Shown one piece after another: positions 1 to 5,857 of a stretch of 5,857 bases of DNA. This DNA comes from Thermoflexales bacterium. Its GTDB lineage: Bacteria > Chloroflexota > Anaerolineae > J036 > Brachytrichaceae. The position numbers and the translations under genes were made by a program. The first letter of the stretch is position 1. Every line of letters begins with the position of its first letter. The stretch lies in the NCBI GenBank assembly GCA_017998555.1, contig JAGOCU010000043.1, positions 1 to 5,857 of the forward strand, read 5' to 3'. The notes below the pieces were generated by a model that was not told the DNA's origin, searched no databases, and saw only the letters and a list, made by a program, of their open reading frames with translations.

Positions 1-898
1 TGGCTTTGCCGATGCTGGTCTCGTATCGATACGAAGCGGTGAAGAGGCTCACCCGCCGCACCGGCAGGCCGGTCTTGCCGGCGAGATAGGGCAGCGCCTC
101 GTCGAAGGCGAAGCTCCGGGCGGGCCCGATGTTGAACGTCTCGCCCTCGGCCGCTGGATGATGCAGGCCCAGCCCGACGCCTCGGGCCAGATCGCGCGCA
201 TCGCACATGCACATGCGGTAGGGCGCGCCCGACGGGTCGCAGCCGATGTAGTGCTGCTCTTCCGGCGTTGCCACGGCCTCGAGCGCGGCGATGCTCTTCG
301 CCACGTTTGGCGAATCGGGCAGCCCGCGCAACTGGCGCAGCTTGGCGTTCACATAGAAGCGCGGGCCGGAGAAGAAGCTGTTCGGATCGAGCAGCTCGCT
401 TGCGGCCTGGGTGTGCGCAAAACGTAGAATCGAAAACTTGTGGCCGCGCCGCCCGAAGCTGCGCACGGTCTCCTCGCCCAGCAGTTTGGTCATGCCGTAG
501 GCGCTTGTCGGGCGGGTGGGATGGGTCTCATCGATCGGCAGGAACTGCGGATCGAGCTCGGGATACACCTCGCCGCTGCTGGCGAACACAAACCGCCCGA
601 TGCCGCGGCCCGCGGCCGCCCGGGCCAGATTGAAGGTGCCGCGCACGTTGGTCTCGAACATGGCCGCTTCATCGCGCGGATGCCAGCTCATCAGCGCGCC
701 GAGGTGGGCGACCGCCTCGACCCCTTCCAGCGCGGCCTCGATCGCGGCCGGTGTTGCCAGATCGCCCTGGACGAAGTCGTCAAGCGGAACGCCGCCGGGC
801 CGCAGATCGAAACCGCGCACCCAGTCGCCCCCCTCGCGCAACTGACCCGCCACGATCGAGCCGATCCGGCCGCTCGAACCCGTCAGGAGAATCTTCAT
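1..898 (-). CDS. NAD(P)-dependent epimerase/dehydratase, extended SDR family (C-terminus cut by window edge)
   Basis: I translated 299 codons from an ATG at 898 and the frame stays open to base 1, so the C-terminus is missing (extended SDRs usually have about 300-330 residues). Seen: an N-terminal Rossmann fold with TGSSGRIG (residues 6-13, the GxxGxxG dinucleotide motif), an acidic D31 after strand 2 that favours NAD, the ASSGEVY segment (106-112) supplying the catalytic Ser, and YGMTK (Y134, K138), the YxxxK catalytic pair. A C-terminal substrate-domain segment reads FNIGPA (255-260). Family knowledge: these cytosolic enzymes oxidise, epimerise or dehydrate sugars and nucleotide sugars. Its ATG overlaps the stop of the upstream enolase gene as ATGA, implying translational coupling. 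Inference: it may oxidise or epimerise the sugar imported by the same operon, for example a uronate- or aldose-dehydrogenase-like role. A nucleotide-sugar epimerase is the main alternative. Fold certain, substrate unknown. Confidence 0.93.
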   Translation of the reverse strand, partial: MKILLTGSSGRIGSIVAGQLREGGDWVRGFDLRPGGVPLDDFVQGDLATPAAIEAALEGVEAVAHLGALMSWHPRDEAAMFETNVRGTFNLARAAAGRGIGRFVFASSGEVYPELDPQFLPIDETHPTRPTSAYGMTKLLGEETVRSFGRRGHKFSILRFAHTQAASELLDPNSFFSGPRFYVNAKLRQLRGLPDSPNVAKSIAALEAVATPEEQHYIGCDPSGAPYRMCMCDARDLARGVGLGLHHPAAEGETFNIGPARSFAFDEALPYLAGKTGLPVRRVSLFTASYRYETSIGKA

Positions 899-2136
899 GA
901 TGTCGCCCTCACCTGCCAGCGCCGGAGTTTGTCCTCGTCGATGTCTATCCCAAGGCCGGGCGTCTCGTCAAGCAGAATCGCGCCGCCCTCAAACTGGAAA
1001 GGCCGCTTGAGGATGCCGTTGCCGATCGCGCTGACGTCCATCGGCCACTCGCACATGTTCAGGTTCGAGCCGGCTGCCGCCCATTGCAGCGAGGCGGCCA
1101 TGTAGATCGCGCTGCCGATGCTGATGTGCGGCGAGAACGGGATGCCGTAGGTGTCGGCCAGGTCGCTGATCCGCTTGCACTCGCTGATCCCGCCTGCGCG
1201 GCCGACATCCGGGTTGATCGCGTCGACCGCCCCGGCGACGAAGTAGTCGTTGAACTGCCAGCGGTTGAACAGGCATTCACCGGCCACCACCCGGATTTGC
1301 AGCGAGGCGGCCAGATCCGCGTAGCCGCGCCAGTTCTCCGGCATCAGCGGCTCTTCCAGCCAATAGGCGCCCTCCTCTTCCATCATCCGGCCGGCAAGGC
1401 GGGCCTGAGCCAGATCGTAGGCGCCGTTGACGTCGACGCAGATCCGCACGTCCGGCCCCACGGCCTTGCGCAACACGCGCAGCGAGTGACGATCCTGTTC
1501 GATATCGATGCCGAGCTTGACCTTGAAGGCGCGATAGCCCTGCTCGACCAGGCTGCGCGCCAGATCGGCCAGTCCCTGATATCCGGCCTCGCCCGCCCGC
1601 GCATGCACGCGCGGCAGCGAAGAGGCGTAGACCGGGATGCGATCGCGCACGCGGCCGCCCAACAGGGTCGAGATCGGCACGCCCAGGGCGCGCCCGGCCA
1701 GATCCCACAGCGCGATGTCGACGCCGCTGATCGCCTCGAGCAGAAAGCCGGTCGAATGGCCGCGCATCCGCATCGACGAGTACATGTTCTCCCAGATCGG
1801 CTGGATGTCGAGCGGGTCCCGGCCGAGCACGATCCCGGCCAGCAGCGCGTCGATGGCGGCCTTGGCCGCTTCAGGCGCGACTGGCGTATGCGCCTCGCCC
1901 CAGCCGACCAGCCCGGTGTCGGTTTCAATCCGCACAACGACACAAGCCAGGTCTCGGGTGTAGATTGGGCGCAGGCGCCAGATGGGTGGGTATTCGGTCG
2001 TGATGTCGCCCGGGTGGCCCTCGGGCAGCCCGGGATGCTGCTTTGGATCGGACATCCAGTAACCGGCGCCCCAGTACACTTTGTTGCTGTCGATCGGCGC
2101 GCGCACGATGAAGGATTCGATATGGTTGATCTTCAT
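895..2136 (-). CDS. Mandelate racemase/muconate lactonizing enzyme family protein, likely sugar-acid dehydratase (complete active site)
   Basis: This is a 413-residue enolase-superfamily protein, slightly long for the family. An N-terminal capping domain (about 1-130) precedes a (beta/alpha)7-beta barrel. Seen: MR/MLE signature 1 (135-160, AISGVDIALWDLAG start), the KVK motif (K205, K207), metal ligands D235, E261 and E287 (DVN, LEEP, GEC), and the catalytic dyad D310 and H337. Residues 232-263 also fit the second MR/MLE signature. Family knowledge: these Mg-dependent enzymes abstract the proton alpha to a carboxylate, giving racemisation or dehydration of acid sugars in the cytosol. Start choice: ATG at 2136 gives MKINHIES, which lines up with the VKIASVEA start of the paralogue upstream. 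A GTG at 2154 (419 residues), overlapping the upstream stop, is possible but adds an unmatched tail. The sugar-import context favours an aldonate or aldarate dehydratase; the substrate is undetermined. Confidence 0.93.
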   Translation of the reverse strand: MKINHIESFIVRAPIDSNKVYWGAGYWMSDPKQHPGLPEGHPGDITTEYPPIWRLRPIYTRDLACVVVRIETDTGLVGWGEAHTPVAPEAAKAAIDALLAGIVLGRDPLDIQPIWENMYSSMRMRGHSTGFLLEAISGVDIALWDLAGRALGVPISTLLGGRVRDRIPVYASSLPRVHARAGEAGYQGLADLARSLVEQGYRAFKVKLGIDIEQDRHSLRVLRKAVGPDVRICVDVNGAYDLAQARLAGRMMEEEGAYWLEEPLMPENWRGYADLAASLQIRVVAGECLFNRWQFNDYFVAGAVDAINPDVGRAGGISECKRISDLADTYGIPFSPHISIGSAIYMAASLQWAAAGSNLNMCEWPMDVSAIGNGILKRPFQFEGGAILLDETPGLGIDIDEDKLRRWQVRATS

Positions 2137-2150
2137 GATTTCCCGCGGTC

Positions 2151-3377
2151 TCACACCTCGTACTGGCGGAGCTTCTCCTCATCGATCTCGATGCCCAGCC
2201 CCGGCCCCATGGGCACATGCAGGTAACCGTCCACCAGCTTGAGCGGTTCGCGGGCGATCGCGTCGCCGATCGGGTTGGCCCCAAACCAGAACTCCATCAC
2301 GGCCTGGTTGGGGAAGCTGGCCGCCAGATGCGCGCTGGCTGCGAATTGGATGATCGAGCCGATGCTGACGTGCGGGGTGGCGGCTTTGTGGAAAGCGTCC
2401 GCCAGCTCGGCGATGCGTTTGCATTCGGTGATGCCGCCGCTGCGGCACACGTCGGGCTGGACCACGTCGACGCCGCCCGCCAGGAGCAGATTGCGCACCT
2501 GCCAGCGGTTGAAAATCAGGTCGCTGGCGATTGGAATGTCCAGCGCCCGGGCGAGCCGGGCATAGCCTTCAATGTCCTCGGCCGGCAAGGGCGCCTCGAG
2601 CCAACCCACCTTGAGTTTTTCGAGCGCGCGCCCGACTTCGACCGCCTGCGGCACGTCGTACATCATGGCCGCGTCGGTGAAGATGGTGAAGTCCGGCCCG
2701 AAGGCGTCCCGCAGAATCTCGATGGTGCGGATGTCGCCGGCGGTGCTCAGGCCGATGGCGACCTTGACCGCCTGGAAACCGCGCCGCTTCACGTCCTCGG
2801 CCGCGACCCGCAGGTTGTCCCAGGCTTCCTGGGGCGCGCCATGCCGCACGCCCGGGATGCCCGAGGCGTACAGCTTCACCCGGTCGCGAAACGGCCCGCC
2901 CAGCAATTTGCAGATGGGCTGGCCGAGGGCCTTGCCCATGATGTCCCACAGGGCGATGTCGATGCCGCTGATGGATTCGATCCAGAAGCCCTGGGCGTGG
3001 CCGCGGATGCGCATTGCGCCATACATCCGATCCCATTGCAGGGCCGGGGTCAGCGCGTCCTGGCCGACCAGGATGCCGGCCAGCAGTTCGCGGATGACCG
3101 TCGCGGTGATGTTTGGGGCCACCGGCGTCTTGGATTCGCCCCAGCCCACGATGCCGCTGTCGGTGGTGATCTTGACCAGGGTGGTGTCGACCGAGCGCGA
3201 GTAGGCCGCCCGGCTGCGCCACAAATGCGGATACCCGCTGCGGTCTTCGTCGGGCGGCAGCCCGGCCGCGGCCGCTTTGGCATCCTTGTTCTTGCCCCAG
3301 GTCTGGTTACCCCAGTAGACGTCGCCGGGACGCATCGGGGCCCGAATGGGGATGGCTTCTACGCTTGCTATTTTCAC
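2151..3377 (-). CDS. Mandelate racemase/muconate lactonizing enzyme family protein with altered active site
   Basis: This 408-residue enolase-superfamily protein is collinear with the next gene, sharing for example VYWG near residue 20, GWGE near 80, RxRGH near 125 and FNRWQ near 290. The barrel keeps K205, D235, E261, D309 and H336, so the overall fold, two metal ligands and the His-Asp dyad are present. It differs where the paralogue is canonical: KVA instead of KVK (A207), DAA instead of DVN (A237), LEAP instead of LEEP (A262), and SD instead of GE at the third metal ligand (D286), next to a one-residue deletion. Asp as third ligand is known in the MLE subgroup. Start choice: GTG at 3377 has AGGAG five bases upstream. 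An ATG at 3413 adds 12 residues without homology to the paralogue. Probably a dehydratase or epimerase with His as base; a non-catalytic role is also possible. Confidence 0.9.
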   Translation of the reverse strand: MKIASVEAIPIRAPMRPGDVYWGNQTWGKNKDAKAAAAGLPPDEDRSGYPHLWRSRAAYSRSVDTTLVKITTDSGIVGWGESKTPVAPNITATVIRELLAGILVGQDALTPALQWDRMYGAMRIRGHAQGFWIESISGIDIALWDIMGKALGQPICKLLGGPFRDRVKLYASGIPGVRHGAPQEAWDNLRVAAEDVKRRGFQAVKVAIGLSTAGDIRTIEILRDAFGPDFTIFTDAAMMYDVPQAVEVGRALEKLKVGWLEAPLPAEDIEGYARLARALDIPIASDLIFNRWQVRNLLLAGGVDVVQPDVCRSGGITECKRIAELADAFHKAATPHVSIGSIIQFAASAHLAASFPNQAVMEFWFGANPIGDAIAREPLKLVDGYLHVPMGPGLGIEIDEEKLRQYEV

Positions 3378-3382
3378 GCTTG

Positions 3383-3387
3383 CTCCT
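3383..3387 (-). promoter_or_regulatory. Shine-Dalgarno AGGAG deciding a GTG start
   Basis: On the minus strand the sequence reads AGGAG, then five bases, then GTG AAA ATA. This is well-placed for the GTG at 3377 and is the clearest ribosome binding site in the window. It argues against the in-frame ATG at 3413 as the start of the first enolase gene. Confidence 0.75.
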
Positions 3388-3403
3388 GCCGCGCTGGCGC
3401 GGC
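3388..3403 (-). repeat. Short GC-rich inverted repeat abutting a ribosome binding site
   Basis: The arms GCCGCGC and GCGCGGC are perfect complements around two central bases; a realistic hairpin has six pairs and a four-base loop. On the minus strand it ends directly next to the AGGAG of the first enolase gene. It sits in the 70-base gap after the MalG-type permease gene. No T-run follows, so it is not an intrinsic terminator. It could tune mRNA stability or translation, but a short GC-only palindrome can arise by chance in DNA this GC-rich. Confidence 0.4.
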
Positions 3404-3447
3404 GAAAGATCATGTCGACCGGAAACGCGCGTCTGTCTCCACGCCGG

Positions 3448-4317
3448 TCAGCCCTTCAAACCGCCCAGGGCCAGCCCGCCACGCAGGTAACGCTGCAAGG
3501 CCACAAACACGGCCAGGGCGGGGATCGAAGCCATGACCGAGGCGGCCATCATTTGCTCGACCAGGACGGTGTACTCGCCGATGAAGGCATACAGCCCGAG
3601 GGAGACCACCCATTTCTCGGTGCTGCTGGTCAGGGCGTAGGCCAGGATGTACTGATTCCAGCTCTCCAGGAAAGCGAACAGGGCGGCTGCCACGATGCCG
3701 GGGATGGCGATCGGCACGGTCACCCGCAGAAACGCGCCAAAGCGGGTGCAGCCATCGACCATCGCCGACTCCTCAAAATCGCCGGGGATGCTTTTGAGGT
3801 AGCCCCACAGAATCCAGATCGTCTGCGGCATGAGGAAGGTAACGTAGGCGATTGTCACGCCAAGCAGGTTGTTGAGCAGGCCATACGCCCGGAATACAAG
3901 AAACAGCGGGATCAGGACTGATGTGGCCGGCAACAGCTGGGTCATCAGCACGAAGAAGATCATCGCCATCCGGCCGCGAAAACGGAAGCGGCTCATGCTG
4001 TAGGCGGCCAGCAGGGCCAGGGGCGTGACAAAAACCGTGGACAGGATCGTCACCAGCAGGGTGTTGGCCGTCCACAGCAGCATTGGCTTTCGAAGCAGGA
4101 CGGTCGCATAGGCTTCCAGGCTGATCGTGCCGGGTATCAGCAGGGTCGTGCTTGCCAGGCTGGAGCCTTCCGGCAGAACCGAGGCCATCACCATCCAGTA
4201 GAACGGATAGAAGATGACGATCCCGATCGCAAAGGCGGCGAACATGACCAGCCCGCGCTGGAGCAGATCGACTTTCTTCCGGCTGGCGGCGAAGAGCGAA
4301 ACGCTACTCTGGCTCAT
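3448..4317 (-). CDS. Carbohydrate ABC transporter permease, MalG type (CUT1, inner membrane)
   Basis: This 289-residue membrane protein is normal length for the MalG family. Seen: hydrophobic segments at about 22-46, 83-106, 117-142, 150-172, 203-228 and 256-275, consistent with six membrane spans. The EAA loop, which contacts the ATPase, is at about 182-207 with the core EESAMVDG and a closing VPIAIPG. The C-terminus LQRYLRGGLALGGLKG is typical of MalG-like CUT1 permeases. It forms the import channel with the MalF-type partner encoded just upstream. Start choice: ATG at 4317 (MSQSSVS), preceded by a G-run (AGGGGGG) five bases away. The GTG immediately upstream at 4320 would add one residue. 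The gene overlaps the upstream permease by 14 bases, implying coupled translation. Transporter class is well supported; the sugar carried is unknown. Confidence 0.95.
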   Translation of the reverse strand: MSQSSVSLFAASRKKVDLLQRGLVMFAAFAIGIVIFYPFYWMVMASVLPEGSSLASTTLLIPGTISLEAYATVLLRKPMLLWTANTLLVTILSTVFVTPLALLAAYSMSRFRFRGRMAMIFFVLMTQLLPATSVLIPLFLVFRAYGLLNNLLGVTIAYVTFLMPQTIWILWGYLKSIPGDFEESAMVDGCTRFGAFLRVTVPIAIPGIVAAALFAFLESWNQYILAYALTSSTEKWVVSLGLYAFIGEYTVLVEQMMAASVMASIPALAVFVALQRYLRGGLALGGLKG

Positions 4318-5221
4318 CACGGCCCCCCTGAAGTAAACGAAAATAAGCAACCACCAGACCGGCGCTGAGGATGAAGAGCAGGGTGGCAAGGGTCGAGCTC
4401 GGGCCGACCCGGAAGAAGCGGAAGGCTTCCTCATAGACAAACACGGACAGCACCCGAGTGACGTCGCCCGGGCCGCCCGCGGTCATCACCCAGGCCACGG
4501 TGAAGAGCTTGAAGGCTGAAATCGTCACCAGCACAAGCGAGACAAAGCTGGTGGCGCTGATCCCGGGCAGGGTGATGTAGCGCAGCTTTCCCAGCCAGCC
4601 CGCGCCGTCCACTTCGGCCGCCTCATACAGCTCGGGCGAGATGCTCTGGAGCGCGGCGAGGACCAGCAGGGTGGTGGTCGGAAACAAGCGCCAGGCGGTC
4701 ACGAGGATGATGACCGGCATGGCGGTGCCATTCAGATATAGCCAGGCCACCCCGGTCTCGATCAGCCCGAGCTGCTTCAGGATCGCGTTGATCGGCCCGA
4801 TCTGGGGGTTGAACATGACATACCAGATCAGGGTGGTAACCAGCCATGGGGTGGCCCACGGGATGATGATCAGGGCGCGGGCGAGACCGCGTAACGGAAA
4901 GCGCACATTCAGCATCAGGGCCGTGCCCAGACCCAGACCGAAACTCAGCGCAACCACCCCGACCGTGTACTGCACCGTCACCCACAGCGAGCGCCAGAAG
5001 GCGCTGTCGGTGAGGATATCCACGTAGTTCTGCAAACCCACGAAGGTCATCCGATCCATGTTCAGCAGGTTGGCCTTGAAGAAGCTCAGGGTCGCGCTGT
5101 AGAGCATGGGGTAGAGGACGACGGCGACGATGACCAGCAGCGCCGGCGCAAGCAGCAGGTAGGGGAGCGCGCCCTGGGTCAGGCGCGAACGGGCGCGGCG
5201 GCGGAGAGGGGTGGCGCTCAT
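4304..5221 (-). CDS. Carbohydrate ABC transporter permease, MalF/UgpA type (CUT1, inner membrane)
   Basis: This 305-residue protein is typical of short MalF-like permeases. It has a basic cytoplasmic N-terminus (RRRARSR at 7-13), then hydrophobic segments at about 18-40, 80-105, 114-136, 167-190, 221-244 and 274-295, a six-span pattern. The EAA loop is at about 200-220 (EAAEVDGAG start, TLPG end). WVMTAGGPGD (244-253) is a common CUT1 signature. It pairs with the MalG-type permease and receives substrate from the binding protein encoded upstream. Start choice: ATG at 5221 gives MSATPLRRR, but no Shine-Dalgarno is visible, and a strong hairpin ends eight bases before it. A TTG at 5269 would extend the protein by 16 residues, but it lies at the hairpin edge with no better ribosome site, so I reject it. 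The partner ATPase is not in the window, which is common for CUT1 systems. Confidence 0.95.
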   Translation of the reverse strand: MSATPLRRRARSRLTQGALPYLLLAPALLVIVAVVLYPMLYSATLSFFKANLLNMDRMTFVGLQNYVDILTDSAFWRSLWVTVQYTVGVVALSFGLGLGTALMLNVRFPLRGLARALIIIPWATPWLVTTLIWYVMFNPQIGPINAILKQLGLIETGVAWLYLNGTAMPVIILVTAWRLFPTTTLLVLAALQSISPELYEAAEVDGAGWLGKLRYITLPGISATSFVSLVLVTISAFKLFTVAWVMTAGGPGDVTRVLSVFVYEEAFRFFRVGPSSTLATLLFILSAGLVVAYFRLLQGGRDEPE

Positions 5222-5229
5222 GGTGATGG

Positions 5230-5267
5230 GCGCGGTTGGGTGTCGCAGCAGTGACACCCAACCGCGC
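5230..5267 (-). repeat. Perfect 15-bp inverted repeat (intercistronic hairpin)
   Basis: Arms 5230-5244 and 5253-5267 (GCGCGGTTGGGTGTC and its exact complement) flank an eight-base loop. It fills most of the 66-base gap between the solute-binding protein stop and the MalF-type permease start, ending eight bases before that ATG. There is no T-run on the minus-strand side, so it is not a standard intrinsic terminator. In known binding-protein operons such as malE-malF, intercistronic hairpins protect the upstream mRNA from 3' exonucleases and keep binding protein in excess over permease. I infer the same role here. It may also limit permease translation, since no ribosome site is visible. Confidence 0.85.
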
Positions 5268-5287
5268 AATGTTGGAGAAGCTCAGCC

Positions 5288-5857
5288 TTACTTCTTGATG
5301 ACTTTCTCGATTTCGGCCTGAGCCTCATTCATCGCCTGCTCGACCGGCTTGTTGTTGTAGAGCACTTCGACGAGTTTGGCGTTGATAACCTTCTGCACGT
5401 CGTTGTAGTAGATCTCCAGGCCGGGCGGCGCGACGGGGACGGCCTTCTTGAGCTCCTTGGCGTAGACATCAAACCAGGGGTTGGCCTTGAGGAAGCTGTC
5501 CGACACGGAGCCCTGCATCGGGAAGATGGTGCGGCTCTTCTCGACCCACAACTGGGCCCACTGGGGGGTTGCCAGCGACTTGATGTACTCGCAGGCCGCC
5601 TTGTAGTTGGGCGACTTGGCGGCGATCCCGATCAGGTTGTTCACCCCGCCGGTCGCGGCCTGGGTGTCGGTCGGGATCGGATAGATCTTCGTGTTGGGCA
5701 GCACGGCTTTGCCGTCCTGCTCCAGAACGGCCCAATACCATGCGCCGTCGATGCTCATGGCCGCCTTGCCCTGGTTGAACCAGGCGTATTGTGAGGCCGC
5801 GTCCTTGACGCCCTGCGGGATCGTGCCGGCATCGAACAGTTCCTTGAAGAAGGTGAC
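5288..5857 (-). CDS. ABC transporter sugar-type extracellular solute-binding protein (N-terminus beyond window edge)
   Basis: The frame is open from the right edge to a TAA at 5288, giving the last 189 residues of a protein whose family is usually about 420-450 long. The signal peptide and N-terminal lobe are therefore not seen. Seen: FNQGKAAMSIDGAWYW near residues 28-43, the conserved segment where such proteins describe a small motif before the hinge; GGVNNLIGIAAKSPN and the AACEYIKSLATPQWAQLW helix follow, as in family-1 (MalE/UgpB-like) binding proteins. The C-terminus is Lys-rich (EKVIKK). It acts outside the membrane (periplasm, or lipid-anchored) and delivers sugar to the two permeases encoded downstream. 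An ATG at 5758 lies inside the conserved region and is not the start. Aromatic residues suit sugar stacking, but the ligand cannot be read. Confidence 0.92.
   Translation of the reverse strand, partial: VTFFKELFDAGTIPQGVKDAASQYAWFNQGKAAMSIDGAWYWAVLEQDGKAVLPNTKIYPIPTDTQAATGGVNNLIGIAAKSPNYKAACEYIKSLATPQWAQLWVEKSRTIFPMQGSVSDSFLKANPWFDVYAKELKKAVPVAPPGLEIYYNDVQKVINAKLVEVLYNNKPVEQAMNEAQAEIEKVIKK

Noticed and set aside
440..1105. Plus-strand open frame of 221 codons opposite the SDR gene.
   Set aside because: It is antisense to a well-supported SDR reading frame, spans the junction of two real genes, and has no motif or ribosome site.
2137..2154. GTG start at 2154 for the second enolase protein, overlapping the upstream stop codon.
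   Set aside because: It adds six residues (MRPREI) before the homologous MKI start. The GAGG is directly against the GTG, too close to serve as its ribosome site. It cannot be fully excluded.
3378..3413. N-terminal extension of the first enolase protein from ATG 3413.
   Set aside because: The 12 extra residues have no match in the paralogue and the AGGAG ribosome site lies inside this stretch, well placed for GTG 3377.
3417..3449. Possible hairpin GACCGG...CCGGTC with an inner ACGCGCGT palindrome in the gap after the MalG-type gene.
   Set aside because: Only six pairs across a 21-base loop, no T-run, and one arm overlaps the permease stop codon; too weak to call a terminator or regulatory element.
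1084..3536. Long plus-strand open frames (1084-2226 and 2217-3536, 380 and 439 codons) opposite the enolase genes.
   Set aside because: They lie antisense to two proteins with clear family motifs. Their translations are rich in Asp, Val, Ala, Gly, Arg and His with no recognisable domain, as expected for antisense shadows in GC-rich DNA.
5230..5267. The strong hairpin read as an intrinsic transcription terminator ending the operon after the binding-protein gene.
   Set aside because: The bases after the stem on the minus strand are CCATCACCATG, with no T-run, and a co-functional permease gene follows at once.

Overview
The window is GC-rich bacterial DNA in which every credible gene lies on the minus strand, so transcription runs from the right edge to the left edge. 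There are six genes, two of them cut by the window ends. They are packed like one operon: three of the five junctions overlap by 4 to 14 bases, and the two real gaps are 66 and 70 bases. No promoter, regulator, RNA gene, mobile element or CRISPR array is visible. The promoter must lie beyond the right edge. The taxon cannot be fixed from this sequence; high GC and this operon type fit Chloroflexota, Actinomycetota or Alphaproteobacteria, among others.

Layout in transcription order: (1) the C-terminal part of an ABC transporter sugar-type solute-binding protein (5857-5288); (2) a gap with a perfect 15-bp hairpin; (3) a MalF-type permease (5221-4304); (4) a MalG-type permease (4317-3448); (5) a 408-residue enolase-superfamily protein with a GTG start (3377-2151); (6) a second, complete-looking enolase-superfamily protein of 413 residues (2136-895); (7) an extended short-chain dehydrogenase/epimerase (898 to the left edge, truncated at its C-terminus).

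Together this looks like an uptake-and-catabolism operon for a sugar or sugar acid. A CUT1-type importer brings the substrate in, an NAD(P)-dependent SDR enzyme could oxidise or epimerise it, and one or both enolase-superfamily proteins could dehydrate or epimerise an acid sugar. The importer ATPase, later pathway enzymes (kinase, aldolase) and a regulator are not in the window.

The most notable point is the pair of tandem enolase paralogues. The second has the full mandelate-racemase-type active site. The first has lost the second Lys of the KxK motif and differs at three other active-site-proximal positions, while keeping the His-Asp dyad. The exact substrate is not readable from sequence alone.
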